64,000 nucleotides of DNA, from the NCBI RefSeq assembly GCF_052145335.1, contig NZ_JBKQOU010000091.1, forward strand, positions 49,540 to 113,539, in the 5' to 3' direction. This document shows positions 9,036 through 18,853 of this stretch, piece by piece. Each line of letters begins with the position of its first letter. The first letter of the stretch is position 1. The position numbers and the translations under genes were made by a program. Under the pieces are notes generated by a model. It was not told where the DNA came from, made no database searches, and worked only from the letters and a program-made list of their open reading frames with translations. This stretch comes from Rhodoblastus sp052145335 (GTDB lineage: Bacteria; Pseudomonadota; Alphaproteobacteria; Rhizobiales; Beijerinckiaceae).

Positions 9036-10016
9036 ATGTTTTCACTGCTCCTCGAAAAACTCACCAACGCCAGGTTCCTCGAGGCCCTGCTGGTCGGCTG
9101 CTTTACCATCGCCAGCCTGATCTCGATCGGGCTGCCCCTGCTCGAAGGCGACCGCCTTGGCGAGAGAATGAAACTGGTCGCCTCGGAGCGCGAACGCATC
9201 CGCGCACGCGAACGCGAAAAGCTGCAGGCCAAGAATGGCGGCGGCAATCTGCGCCAGACGCCCAAGGCCTATATGCGCGATATTGTCGAGCGCTACGGCC
9301 TGTCGAAATGGCTCGGCGCCGCGGGCGCCAAGGCGAAACTGGCGATGGCGGGCTATCGCGGCCCGCAAGCGGAAATCGGCTTTTTGTTTTTCCGCCTGGT
9401 GACGCCGATCGGGCTGCTGCTGTTCGGCGCGATCTACCTGTTCGTGATTCTCCGGGTCGAGCTGACCTTGCCCGGCCGGCTGGCTTGCGTGATCGCACTC
9501 GCTTTCGCCGGCCTGAAGGCCCCGGAAATCTATCTGACCAACACCATCGTCAAGCGCCAGCAAAGCATGAAGCGCGCCTTCCCCGACGCGATGGACCTTT
9601 TGCTGATCTGCGTCGAATCCGGCATGTCGATCGAACACGCGTTTCGGCGCGTCAGCCAGGAAATCGGCGTCCGCTCCATTCCGCTGGCCGAGGAATTCAC
9701 CTTGACCACGGCGGAACTGTCCTATCTGCCCGACCGGCGCGCGGCTTACGACAATTTCCACAAACGCACCGGGCTGGAGGCGGTGAAGGCCATCGCCACA
9801 TCGCTGGTGCAGGCGGAGAAATACGGCACGCCGCTCGGCTCGGCCTTGCGGGTGGTGTCGCAAGAGGCGCGCGACGCGCGAATGATGGAGGCGGAAAAAA
9901 AGGCCGCCTCGCTGCCGCCCAAACTGACGGTGCCGATGATCCTGTTTTTTTTGCCGGTGCTTTTCGCGGTGATCCTGACTCCGGCGATCATCCAGATTTC
10001 GGGACAAACTTATTGA
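9036..10016 (+). CDS. tadC: Pilus inner-membrane platform protein TadC
   Basis: A 326-residue T2SSF-domain membrane protein paired with TadB. It shows an N-terminal hydrophobic segment, a central pair of membrane segments, then FPDAMDLLLICVESGMSIEHAF and EKAASLPPKLTVPMILFFLPV, typical of TadC. I start at the ATG at 9036 with AAGG eight bases upstream; a TTG at 9015 would add seven residues. It is the last tad gene seen here. TadE, TadF and TadG are not in the window, and a TadD candidate lies 5 kb away. Confidence 0.92.
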   Translation: MFSLLLEKLTNARFLEALLVGCFTIASLISIGLPLLEGDRLGERMKLVASERERIRAREREKLQAKNGGGNLRQTPKAYMRDIVERYGLSKWLGAAGAKAKLAMAGYRGPQAEIGFLFFRLVTPIGLLLFGAIYLFVILRVELTLPGRLACVIALAFAGLKAPEIYLTNTIVKRQQSMKRAFPDAMDLLLICVESGMSIEHAFRRVSQEIGVRSIPLAEEFTLTTAELSYLPDRRAAYDNFHKRTGLEAVKAIATSLVQAEKYGTPLGSALRVVSQEARDARMMEAEKKAASLPPKLTVPMILFFLPVLFAVILTPAIIQISGQTY

Positions 10017-10296
10017 AGGCCGACGCGACGAAGCGCGTTGTCACATAAAAGTCGAACAAGATCCGGTAGAATTTTTGTGACGTTAAACGGCTAAAGTACA
10101 AGCGTCTTGAAGCAATTAATGGCCGTGTTCAAGCTGAAGTCTCGAGCCGAACGAAACGGGACAGGCCTCCAGGTTGACGATCCATCATCGCCGCAGGTCG
10201 GAGACCGAGGCGATTTCCTTCAGTAGTTGTCGTGATGGAATTCCTTGTCGTAATCGCTTATTGACCACCGATCGAAGTTCTCGCCGGAGAGCGTTC

Positions 10297-12816
10297 ATGG
10301 AACTGACGGCGTTCTGGAGCAATGAAGCGCGCATTCGCGCGATCCTCGGCGGCGCTTCGGACACGTTCATCGGCCTGGACTTGCAGGGGCGCGTGGCGGC
10401 GATCAATGGCGGCGCCGAAAAGATGTTCGCCATTCCTGTATCCGAGTTGTTGGGATGCGTCGCCGCCGAAAGCCGTCTACCGGAGGCATTGCGAACCCGC
10501 CTGGCCGAATCCTTGGGTCGGCTCAAAGCCGACGAAGCTTTTCCTCCCGACAGGTTCGAATTTGAATTTTCCCGCGCGGAAGGCCCGACTTTGCATCTTG
10601 AGGGCGAGCTTTATGTTGTTGGCGCCGGAAAGGAAGCCCTCCTTGTCGCCCGTCTCTTGGACGCCACCCAACGTTGGCGGACCGAGCGCAAAAATCTGCG
10701 GCTTGGACGAATCCTGAGGACATTGGGCGAAGGCAATCAGGCCCTGGTTCGCGCCGACAACGAGCATGACCTCTTCGAGGTCATGTGCCGGGTGATCATC
10801 GAGTTTGGCGGCTACCGAATGGCCTTCGTCGGCATGGTCGATCATGATGAGGCAAAGACGATACGGCCTGTCGCGCACGCCGGGCGCGAAGCTGGCTACC
10901 TCGCGGCGATCCGGCTGAGCTGGGAGGAGAATGACCCGTTCGGCCGGGGTCCGTCCGGAATGTCCATCCGCACCGGCGTGCCCCAGGTCAATAATGATTT
11001 CGTCAACAACGCGGTCATGAGTCCCTGGCGCGCCGCCGCGGCGGAGAGGGGCTATCTGTCGAGCCTCTCCCTGCCGCTCAAGGATGGGGCGGGAGTATTC
11101 GGCGCCCTGGTGATATATGCGGGCGAAACCTATGCCTTCGGCCCGGAGGAACTGGCGCTGCTCGTCCAGCTCGCCGACAATCTCGCCTACGGCGTCATCG
11201 CTCTGCGCACCCGCCGCGAGCGTGACGAGATCCAGAAATCGCTTTGCCGCGCCCAGAAGATGGAGGCGCTCGGCCAGCTGACCGGCGGCATCGCCCACGA
11301 TTTCAATAATCACCTCCAGGTCATTCTCTCCAACCTTGACCTCGGCCTGCGCGTTCTGGACGGCGGCGGCCAGGCCTCGCCCTTTCTGCGAAACGCCATG
11401 AACGGCGCGCGACAGGGCGCGAAACTGACCAGCCAGCTATTGGCCATCGCCCGCCGCCAGCCCCTGCGTCCGGAACCATCGCGCCTCGACCGCATGGTCG
11501 GCGAAATGATGGACCTGCTGCGCCGCTGTCTCGGCGAACGCGTCACGATAGAACTGGTCGCCGCAGCCGGATTATGGACGGCTCTGATCGATCCCGACCA
11601 ACTGCAGAACGCCTTGCTCAATCTGGCGATCAATGCGCGCGACGCGATGCCTGACGGCGGCAAACTGACGATAAAGCTGAAAAACCGCATCCTCGATGAG
11701 GCCTATGCGGCGGCCCATCGCGACGTGACGGCCGGGGAATATGTCCAATTGACGGTGCGCGACAGAGGGATCGGGATGGCCCCGGAGATACTCGATCGCG
11801 TCTACGAGCCGTTCTTCACGACGAAGCCGGAGGGCGTCGGCACAGGCCTCGGCCTCGCAATGGTTTATGGATTCATCAGGCAATCGGGCGGGCATATCCG
11901 GATCGAGAGCCGTCCAGGCGAAGGGACCGCCATAAAACTCTATCTGCCGCGCAGCCTGGTGGACGAAACAACTCGCGCCGTCGAGGCGCCCGTGATCGAG
12001 CGGGGTCGTGGCGAGACCATTCTCGTCGTCGAGGACGAAGCCGATGTCCGCAATTCGGTGACCGCCTTGCTGGCCGAGCTGGGCTATCGCGTCCTAGTCG
12101 CGGCCAATGGCGAGGAAGCGTCGCAGATCCTGGCGGCTGGAGGCACGGTCGATTTGCTCTTCACCGACATGGTCATGCCTGGCGCGTGGAACGGTCGGTC
12201 CCTGGCCGACGAGGCCCGAAAGATTATCCCAAACCTGCCCGTGCTCTACACTTCCGGATATTCCGAGAACATGATCATGCGCGACGGCCGCCTGCTCGAA
12301 GGCGTCGTGCTGTTGAGCAAGCCTTACCGTGAATCGCAACTTGCTCAGACCATCCGTTCGGTGCTTTCGGCCTCGGCCCGGCCGCCCATGGGATCGACGG
12401 TGGAGCCCGCACAAAGGCAGTCCGGCGGCAGCCCGCAAGACGCGGAACTTCGCCCGTCCCTCCTCATTGTCGAGGACGACGAAATGGTCCGCTTCCTCAT
12501 GGTCAGCCTGTGCGAGGAAGCCGGCTACCAGGTAAGGGAGGTAGCGAAGCCTTCCCAGGCGCTGAGCGTCCTCGCCGGCGGCGCGCCAATCGATGTGCTG
12601 GTCACCGATTTCATCCTTCCGGAAATGAACGGTATCGAACTGATCCGGAAAGCATTGGTCGAAAAGCCTGACCTCGCGGTCATCCTCGCGTCGGGCGCCA
12701 GTTTTAGCTTTGACGAGCTTCCCGACGAGAGAATCACCGTTTTGGCCAAGCCGTTCAGGCCGGAAGATCTTCAGGACGCCATTCGAAAGTCGCTGGCGCC
12801 GAATCGGCGGAGCTGA
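10297..12816 (+). CDS. Hybrid sensor histidine kinase (PAS-GAF-HisKA-HATPase-REC-REC)
   Basis: An 839-residue signalling protein without a clear membrane segment. Order: PAS-like domain (residues ~5-120), GAF domain (~145-305), dimerisation domain with phospho-accepting His334 in GGIAHDFNNH, and HATPase with NLAINARDAMPDGG, DRGIGM and GTGLGLAMVYGF. Two receiver domains follow, with predicted phospho-sites Asp624 (LLFTDMVMP) and Asp771 (VLVTDFILP). The ATG at 10297 has GGAGAG five bases upstream; an in-frame TTG at 10174 would add 41 residues unlike a domain. It sits alone after the tad operon, separated by 280 bases, and I see no cognate regulator. The signal is unknown. Confidence 0.9.
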   Translation: MELTAFWSNEARIRAILGGASDTFIGLDLQGRVAAINGGAEKMFAIPVSELLGCVAAESRLPEALRTRLAESLGRLKADEAFPPDRFEFEFSRAEGPTLHLEGELYVVGAGKEALLVARLLDATQRWRTERKNLRLGRILRTLGEGNQALVRADNEHDLFEVMCRVIIEFGGYRMAFVGMVDHDEAKTIRPVAHAGREAGYLAAIRLSWEENDPFGRGPSGMSIRTGVPQVNNDFVNNAVMSPWRAAAAERGYLSSLSLPLKDGAGVFGALVIYAGETYAFGPEELALLVQLADNLAYGVIALRTRRERDEIQKSLCRAQKMEALGQLTGGIAHDFNNHLQVILSNLDLGLRVLDGGGQASPFLRNAMNGARQGAKLTSQLLAIARRQPLRPEPSRLDRMVGEMMDLLRRCLGERVTIELVAAAGLWTALIDPDQLQNALLNLAINARDAMPDGGKLTIKLKNRILDEAYAAAHRDVTAGEYVQLTVRDRGIGMAPEILDRVYEPFFTTKPEGVGTGLGLAMVYGFIRQSGGHIRIESRPGEGTAIKLYLPRSLVDETTRAVEAPVIERGRGETILVVEDEADVRNSVTALLAELGYRVLVAANGEEASQILAAGGTVDLLFTDMVMPGAWNGRSLADEARKIIPNLPVLYTSGYSENMIMRDGRLLEGVVLLSKPYRESQLAQTIRSVLSASARPPMGSTVEPAQRQSGGSPQDAELRPSLLIVEDDEMVRFLMVSLCEEAGYQVREVAKPSQALSVLAGGAPIDVLVTDFILPEMNGIELIRKALVEKPDLAVILASGASFSFDELPDERITVLAKPFRPEDLQDAIRKSLAPNRRS

Positions 12817-12819
12817 ACT

Positions 12820-14274
12820 TCACCGATCCATCGACAGCGGCGCCGCGACTTCCTCCAGCGACTTGCGTTCGGCAGGGACTGCAAAAAATGCGGCGACCAG
12901 CGATGCCGCGAGCATCAGGAAAGCGACAGAAACGTAACCTTCGAACAGAATCGACCTCGAACCGCTTTCGATCAGCTTGCCGAAAATGAACGGCGCGGCG
13001 ACGCCGCCAATCGCCGTGGCGAAAGCGTAGAACAAAGCGATGGCCAACGCGCGGATCTCGATCGGGAAGGTTTCGCTGACCGTGAGATAGGCGGCGCAGG
13101 CGGCCGGCGAGGCAAAGAAGAAGACGGTCATCCAGCCCAGAGTCTGGGTGATCGCCGTCAACATGTCGCGCTCGAACAAAACGCCCCAGCCAAGCAGCAG
13201 CAATCCCGACATGGCGTAGGTCAAGGCGATCATCGCACGCCGTCCGACCGTATCGAAAAGCCGCCCGAGAACGACAGGGCCGAGGAAATTGCCGATGGCG
13301 AAGGGCAGGATATACCAGCCGACATGGTCGCTCCTGACCTGGTAGAATTTCGTCAGCACCAGCGCATAGGTGAAGAAGATCGCGTTGAAGAAACACGCCT
13401 GCGCCGCCATCAGAACCAGGCCGACGAATGTGCGCGAACGATAGGTGACAAACAAGGCGCGAAACGCTTCCGCCAGCGGCGTGTGGTCACGGGCGCGCAG
13501 TTTCATGCGCGCCTCGTCGCCGACCTGCGCAAGCTCGATTCCCGAATCGATGAATTGCCGCTCGATCTGCTCGACCACGGCTTTGGCCTCGGCGGCGCGG
13601 CCATGAATCACCAGCCAGCGAGGACTTTCCGGAATCCACATGCGCATGAAAAAGACGACGCAGCCGAGACCGGCGCCGGAAAAAAAAGCCAGACGCCAGC
13701 CAAGCTCCGGATCGATCAGCGCAGGGTTTAAAAGCGCGACGGCGACCAGCGCGCCGAGCGCAGCGCCGAGCCAGAAGCTGCCGTTGATGACGAGATCGGT
13801 GAAGCCGCGATAACGCGCGGGGACAAGTTCCTGGATCGCCGAATTGATCGCGGAATATTCGCCGCCTATCCCCGCGCCGGTCAGAAACCGGAACAGGAAA
13901 AAGCTCGTGCGGCTCCATGACAGGCCGGTGAGCGCGGTCGCCAAAAGATAGGTCGCGATGGTGATGAAGAACAGCTTTTTTCGGCCCAGGCGATCGGTCA
14001 GCCAGCCAAAAAAAATGGCGCCGGTTACGGCGCCAAGGAGATAGGCGCTGCCGGCAAGGCCGACATCGACATCGGAAAAAGCCAGAGCCGGGCTGGCGCG
14101 CAGAGCCCCGGCGACCGAGCCGGCCAAGGTGACTTCGAGCCCGTCGAGTATCCAGGTTATGCCCAGCGCCGCGACCACGAGCCGGTGGAAGCCGGCCCAG
14201 GGCAAGCGCTCCAGTCTCGCTGGAATATCCGTCTCGGTGAGGCGGCGGTCCGATGACGAAACGATCGAGGTCAA
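12820..14274 (-). CDS. MFS transporter, metabolite:H+ symporter type
   Basis: A 484-residue major facilitator protein with about 12 hydrophobic segments. It carries the loop 2-3 signature GWLTDRLGRKK, then FRFLTGAGIGGEYSAINSAI and WIPESPRW, a pattern shared by sugar and aromatic-acid/metabolite symporters. The second half repeats GRLFDTVGRR. The substrate cannot be read from the sequence. The only suitable start is a TTG with GGAG upstream; no ATG occurs before the first membrane segment. Its 3' end is three bases from the convergent hybrid kinase, and it is divergent from the aldolase gene. Confidence 0.85.
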   Translation of the reverse strand: MTSIVSSSDRRLTETDIPARLERLPWAGFHRLVVAALGITWILDGLEVTLAGSVAGALRASPALAFSDVDVGLAGSAYLLGAVTGAIFFGWLTDRLGRKKLFFITIATYLLATALTGLSWSRTSFFLFRFLTGAGIGGEYSAINSAIQELVPARYRGFTDLVINGSFWLGAALGALVAVALLNPALIDPELGWRLAFFSGAGLGCVVFFMRMWIPESPRWLVIHGRAAEAKAVVEQIERQFIDSGIELAQVGDEARMKLRARDHTPLAEAFRALFVTYRSRTFVGLVLMAAQACFFNAIFFTYALVLTKFYQVRSDHVGWYILPFAIGNFLGPVVLGRLFDTVGRRAMIALTYAMSGLLLLGWGVLFERDMLTAITQTLGWMTVFFFASPAACAAYLTVSETFPIEIRALAIALFYAFATAIGGVAAPFIFGKLIESGSRSILFEGYVSVAFLMLAASLVAAFFAVPAERKSLEEVAAPLSMDR

Positions 14275-14380
14275 GCCGAGCTCCGAGGGCCTGCAAAATG
14301 TGATGACGCGTTCCCGAACCTAAAGCCGCCGCGCCAAGTTCCTCCAGTTCGAAAGTAACCCCGCATAAAGGAGGGCCCCG

Positions 14381-15403
14381 ATGGACCGTGACCAACTCGT
14401 CAACGTCGCGCGCGCGATGGTTGCGCCCGGAAAGGGCATTCTAGCGGCGGACGAAAGCACGCCCACGATCACCCGGCGTTTCGCAGCGAGCGGGATCGAA
14501 ACCTCCGCCGAGACCCGTCGCGACTACCGCGAAATGCTGTTTCGCTCACAGGAAGCAATCAGCGCGAACATTTCCGGCGTCATTCTGTTCGACGAAACGA
14601 TCCGCCAGACCGCCACGGACGGAACGCCGCTGGTCAAGTTGATCGAGGAGGCCGGCGCCATTCCCGGGATCAAGGTCGACGACGGGGCCAAGCCGCTTGC
14701 CGGCTTTCCCGGCGAGGCCATCACGGAAGGCCTCGACGGTCTGCGGGAGCGACTGCGCGAATATTTTATCCTCGGCGCGCGTTTTGCGAAATGGCGCGCC
14801 ACCATCGATATCGGCGAAAACATCCCCACCGCTTATGCAGTAGAAGCCAATGCCCATGCGCTGGCGCGATATGCCGCGCTTTGCCAGGAAGCCGACATCG
14901 TTCCCATCGTCGAGCCCGAGGTATTGATGGATGGGTCGCACGACATCGAACGCAGCATGGAAGTAACTGAATTCGTGCTGAAGACGGTGTTCATGCGGCT
15001 CTATGAAGCCCGCGTGCTGCTGGAAGGGATGGTGCTGAAGCCGAATATGGCGGTTCCCGGTAAAAAATGCGCGCGCCAGGCGTCGCCGGAGCAGGTGGCC
15101 AGCGCGACCTTGCGGGTTTTGCGCAACTGCGCGCCGGCGGCCGTTCCCGGAATAGCCTTCCTTTCCGGCGGCCAGTCGGAAGTCGAAGCCACAGCCAATC
15201 TCAACGCGATCAATCGCCTCGGGGGACCCTGGCCCTTGACCTTCAGCTATGGCCGCGCGTTGCAGAATACGCCTTTGAAACTCTGGGCGGGCAAGTTCGA
15301 AAACCTGCGGGCGGCACAGGCGGCCTTCGCGCACCGAGCCCATATGAACGCCCTCGCCACACAAGGACGATGGTCGAACGAACAGGAAAAAGCCGCGGCC
15401 TGA
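14381..15403 (+). CDS. fda: Class I fructose-bisphosphate aldolase
   Basis: A 340-residue cytoplasmic Schiff-base aldolase that splits or forms fructose-1,6-bisphosphate in glycolysis, gluconeogenesis and sugar-phosphate cycling. Conserved blocks are KGILAADES, VILFDETIRQ, KVDDGAKPL, KWRATIDI, PIVEPE and MVLKPNM, in which Lys220 should form the imine. FLSGGQSE and the length match eukaryote-like class I enzymes. AAAGGAGG precedes the ATG, one of the best ribosome-binding sites in the window, suggesting strong translation. Confidence 0.96.
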   Translation: MDRDQLVNVARAMVAPGKGILAADESTPTITRRFAASGIETSAETRRDYREMLFRSQEAISANISGVILFDETIRQTATDGTPLVKLIEEAGAIPGIKVDDGAKPLAGFPGEAITEGLDGLRERLREYFILGARFAKWRATIDIGENIPTAYAVEANAHALARYAALCQEADIVPIVEPEVLMDGSHDIERSMEVTEFVLKTVFMRLYEARVLLEGMVLKPNMAVPGKKCARQASPEQVASATLRVLRNCAPAAVPGIAFLSGGQSEVEATANLNAINRLGGPWPLTFSYGRALQNTPLKLWAGKFENLRAAQAAFAHRAHMNALATQGRWSNEQEKAAA

Positions 15404-15413
15404 ACGACGACGC

Positions 15414-16247
15414 TCAGCCCGCCGTCGTGTCGAGGTTTATGCGCCTTGGCTTGCGCGCATTGGGCGTCTGGATGTCGCGCCAGGGATTGGACTGCGAAAT
15501 CATCTGGCGGATGGCGGCGATATTCTCCCTCGCCTGCTGCGGCGGCAGATCGCGCGCCGACACTTGTTCCGCTTCTGCGAACTTGCCTTCGAGCGCCAGC
15601 ACCAGCGCGAGATTCTGGCGTTCCCGCATGTCGGCCTTCGGGCTCGCCGCCGCCTCGCGCAACACATTTTCCGCCCGGGGAAGATCGCGCGACAGCGCGT
15701 AGGACAAGCCGAGATTGGACAGGACCGACGGCTCTCCGGGCGAAATTTTCAACGCCGTGTCGTAATAGGCCTGCGCCGCGGCGTGATCGCCGAGCTGATC
15801 GGAAATCGAGCCTCTGGCGGAAACCACCGACCAATTGGGATTATCCGGCGAATCGGCCTGTTCCAGCACGCTTTGCGCCCGCTGCAGCTGGCCGGCGTCC
15901 GCCAGCGTCTTGCCATAGGCGGCGAGCACTTCGCGGTCGCGCGAATTTTTGATCGCCAGATTCTGCAACACCGCCGCCGCCTGTTCGTTGAGGTCGCGCG
16001 CGCGCAGCGACTTCGCATAGGCCATCGCCGTCGCCTTGTCGTCGGGATGCTGCTCGTAGCGCTGCCGCAATTTTTCGGAAAACTGGCGCAAACCCTCGGG
16101 TGACGAGGAGGCCGGCTGCGACGGGGAGCCGATGGAGCCGGTGATCGTGTCCATGTCGACGGGTTTGCAGCCGGAAAGGGCAAGCATGGCGGCGACGCCC
16201 AGCATCAGCGGATCGAGAACGCGCGGGCGCCCGCCAAAAATCCTCAA
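15414..16247 (-). CDS. tadD: TPR lipoprotein, TadD-like pilus assembly protein
   Basis: A 277-residue protein with a lipobox (ALSGC, Cys near residue 27) and tandem TPR-like helices, for example AYYDTALKISPGEPSVLSNLGLSYALSRDLPRAE in outline. The C-terminal DLPPQQARENIAAIRQMI fits TadD proteins, which assist the Flp secretin. It starts at a TTG with GAGGGA upstream; a later ATG at residue 15 would shorten the signal sequence. It lies 5 kb downstream of tadC on the opposite strand, so it is detached from the main pilus operon. It could instead be a general TPR lipoprotein. Confidence 0.75.
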   Translation of the reverse strand: MRIFGGRPRVLDPLMLGVAAMLALSGCKPVDMDTITGSIGSPSQPASSSPEGLRQFSEKLRQRYEQHPDDKATAMAYAKSLRARDLNEQAAAVLQNLAIKNSRDREVLAAYGKTLADAGQLQRAQSVLEQADSPDNPNWSVVSARGSISDQLGDHAAAQAYYDTALKISPGEPSVLSNLGLSYALSRDLPRAENVLREAAASPKADMRERQNLALVLALEGKFAEAEQVSARDLPPQQARENIAAIRQMISQSNPWRDIQTPNARKPRRINLDTTAG

Positions 16248-16338
16248 CTGACCATCCCTCGCTTTTGGACTTCTATGCCAAGGAATAATTCGTTAACCCT
16301 AATGGAGCGTTAACGGCGCGCCCATTGAAGGTCCTCCG

Positions 16339-17748
16339 ATGTTCGAAATGCCCAAACCCAAGTTTGCCGAGGCGAGCGAAAAATGCGTTCCCGTCTGGCT
16401 CGCCGGCGCCAAAAAACTCGCGGCGTCGCTGAAGGAGCCGGGGAGTATTTCCGGCCTGCCGGCCGAAGCCCTGCGTTTCGCCGCCGCCATGTCCTTCGAC
16501 CCGAAACCCGGTCGCCATTTCTGGTTCACGCAACAAGACGGCGCGCCGGGCGTGATCTTCTGTCTCGACGACGATCCCGCCGCCGACCCGTTCCAGCCCG
16601 GCGCCTTGGCTACCCTTCTGCCCGCCGGGGCCTATCGATGGATGAATAATCCCGAAAAGCCCGAACTCGCCGCTCTGGCCTTCCTGCTCGGCTCGCATTC
16701 CTTCACCCGCTACAAGGCTCCCCGCTCGCGCGCCGCCCTTGTCGCGCCAAAAAACGTCGATGCGGCGGCCATCGAATCGATCGCCTCCTGCGTCGCTTTC
16801 GCCCGCGACCTGATCGACACGCCAGCCAATGATCTTGGACCGGACGAACTGGAGGCGGCGGCGCTGGGTCTCGCCGCTGAATTCGGCGCCAAGGCGAAGG
16901 TTTTCCGCGGCAAGACCCTCGCGCGCGACTTCCCTTTGATCCATGCCGTCGGCAAGGGCTCGCCGCGCGAGCCGCGCCTGGTCGAATTGCGCTGGAACCC
17001 GAAGCGGGCGCGCAAAATGACCCTGGTCGGCAAGGGGGTATGTTTCGATTCGGGCGGCCTCGACATCAAGCCCGACAGCGCCATGGGCTTGATGAAAAAG
17101 GACATGGGCGGCGCGGCGACGGCTCTTGCGGCGGCGGCGATGATCATGGCGGCCGATCTCGACGTGGCGCTGCGGCTGCTGATCCCGATCGTCGAAAATT
17201 CGGTCTCCGGCGAGGCTTTCCGCCCCGGCGACGTCTATCCCAGCCGCAAGGGCCTGACCGTCGAAATAGGCAATACCGACGCCGAGGGGCGGCTGATCCT
17301 CGCCGACGCGCTGGCTTTGGCCGACGACGAGAAACCGGAGCTGCTGATCGATTTCGCCACTTTGACCGGCGCGGCGCGGGTGGCGCTGGGGCCGGACCTG
17401 CCGCCTTTCTACACCGACGACGACGCGCTCGCCGAAGCCATTTCCCGGCACGGGTTCGCGGTCAACGATCCGGTCTGGCGCCTGCCTTTGTGGAAGCCCT
17501 ACGCGGCGAAGCTCGATGGCAAAACCGCCGATCTGAACAATGCGCCGGCGGGCGGCATGGCCGGCTCGATCACCGCCGCCCTGTTCCTGCGCCGCTTCGT
17601 TTCGCCGGGCGTCTCCTGGGCGCATTTCGATATTTACGGCTGGACGCCCACCGCCCGGCCGGGACGTCCCGAAGGCGGCGAGGCGCAGGCGGCGCGCCTG
17701 GTGTTCAGTCTGGCCAGCGAAAAGTTCGGGCGGGCAAAGCTTCGGTAA
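16339..17748 (+). CDS. pepA: Leucyl aminopeptidase (peptidase family M17)
   Basis: A 469-residue cytosolic two-metal aminopeptidase. The C-terminal catalytic domain has VGKGVCFDSGGLDIKP, MKKDMGGAA and the family signature NTDAEGRL, supplying the metal ligands and catalytic Lys. The N-terminal half is divergent, as usual. It removes N-terminal residues from peptides in protein turnover. An NlpC/P60 gene follows 45 bases later in the same direction and is probably co-transcribed. Confidence 0.93.
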   Translation: MFEMPKPKFAEASEKCVPVWLAGAKKLAASLKEPGSISGLPAEALRFAAAMSFDPKPGRHFWFTQQDGAPGVIFCLDDDPAADPFQPGALATLLPAGAYRWMNNPEKPELAALAFLLGSHSFTRYKAPRSRAALVAPKNVDAAAIESIASCVAFARDLIDTPANDLGPDELEAAALGLAAEFGAKAKVFRGKTLARDFPLIHAVGKGSPREPRLVELRWNPKRARKMTLVGKGVCFDSGGLDIKPDSAMGLMKKDMGGAATALAAAAMIMAADLDVALRLLIPIVENSVSGEAFRPGDVYPSRKGLTVEIGNTDAEGRLILADALALADDEKPELLIDFATLTGAARVALGPDLPPFYTDDDALAEAISRHGFAVNDPVWRLPLWKPYAAKLDGKTADLNNAPAGGMAGSITAALFLRRFVSPGVSWAHFDIYGWTPTARPGRPEGGEAQAARLVFSLASEKFGRAKLR

Positions 17749-17793
17749 CCCCAACCGGATAGGCTTCGAGCGAGCAAAAACGAGAGAGATTCA

Positions 17794-18642
17794 TTGGACT
17801 ACGACAAACGACTGACGCCGGCCCGCCCCGACCTCGCGGCGGAACATTTGCGCGACAGCGTCCAGGCCCAGGCCTATGCGCCCGGCCGCCGCATGCAGGT
17901 CCGCGCCTCTCATGTCGACCTGCGCCGCCGCCCTTCCGAGGACGCCGCCACCGACACCCAGGCGCTGCATGGCGAGACCCTGATCGTCTATGAGGAAAAA
18001 AACGGCTGGTGCTGGGGCCAGCTCGATCGCGACCGCTATGTCGGCTATATCGACGCCGACGCGCTTACTGAGGAAATCATCAAAACAAGTCATCGCGTGC
18101 GCGCCCGCCACACCATGATCTATTCGGCGCCGGACATCAAATCGCCGCCGCTCGACGCTCTGCCTTTTGCCGCGGAGGTTCATATCGTCGCTGAGAGCGG
18201 ACCGTTTTCTCAGATCGCTTCCGGCGGTCATATTTATTCGCGCCATCTCGCGCCGCTCGACCGGCCCTTGCGCGATTTCGTCGGACTGGCCGAAATTTTT
18301 CTGCACACGCCCTATTTATGGGGCGGCAAGACCGATATCGGCATCGATTGCTCCGGCCTGACCCAGGTGGCGCTGGCGGCGGCCGGCATAGCTTCGCCGC
18401 GCGACACCGACATGATGGAGGCCGCGCTCGGCCGCCGCGCCGACGTCGACGAAAGGCTGCGCGGCTTGCGGCGCGGCGATCTGGTTTTCTGGCGCGGCCA
18501 CGTCGGCATGATGCAGAACGAGGAAGTGCTGCTCCACGCCAACGCGCATCATATGGTTGTGTCCAGCGAGCCGCTTTCTGTGGTCTGCGACCGGGTGCGC
18601 TCGAACAACCTCGGCGAAATCACCTCGATCCGGCGGCTATGA
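17794..18642 (+). CDS. NlpC/P60 family cysteine peptidase with SH3-like domains
   Basis: A 282-residue cell-wall peptidase. Two SH3-like segments (about residues 25-150) precede an NlpC/P60 domain with the catalytic Cys in GIDCSGLTQ, His in GHVGMM and a further His in LLHANAHHM. Such enzymes cut peptide cross-links in peptidoglycan (gamma-D-Glu to diamino acid). There is no signal peptide in the chosen frame, which starts at a TTG with GAGAGAG upstream. Secretion is therefore unexplained unless the start is wrong or export is atypical. Confidence 0.88.
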   Translation: MDYDKRLTPARPDLAAEHLRDSVQAQAYAPGRRMQVRASHVDLRRRPSEDAATDTQALHGETLIVYEEKNGWCWGQLDRDRYVGYIDADALTEEIIKTSHRVRARHTMIYSAPDIKSPPLDALPFAAEVHIVAESGPFSQIASGGHIYSRHLAPLDRPLRDFVGLAEIFLHTPYLWGGKTDIGIDCSGLTQVALAAAGIASPRDTDMMEAALGRRADVDERLRGLRRGDLVFWRGHVGMMQNEEVLLHANAHHMVVSSEPLSVVCDRVRSNNLGEITSIRRL

Positions 18643-18748
18643 GCCTGCTTGCACATGGTGGAAGAAAATTGATCAGGTCGGGGCGGTTTCACGCGGGATT
18701 GCAGACAGCGCCGAGACGTCGGTTCGGCGCCATGAGGTGAGGTTCTGG

Positions 18749-18784
18749 GATGGAGAAAAGAATCCCGATGGAGAAAAGAATCCG
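18749..18784. repeat. Tandem duplication of an 18-base unit
   Basis: Two adjacent copies of GATGGAGAAAAGAATCCC (17 of 18 bases equal) in the spacer between the NlpC/P60 gene and the small membrane protein gene. A second unrelated 18-base tandem repeat lies 87 bases further on. Confidence 0.85.
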
Positions 18785-18853
18785 CGCCTTCGACAAAGAG
18801 CCGCCTTCTCAATCTGCCCAAGGTCGAACGTGTGTCCGGCTCCCGTCTCCACG

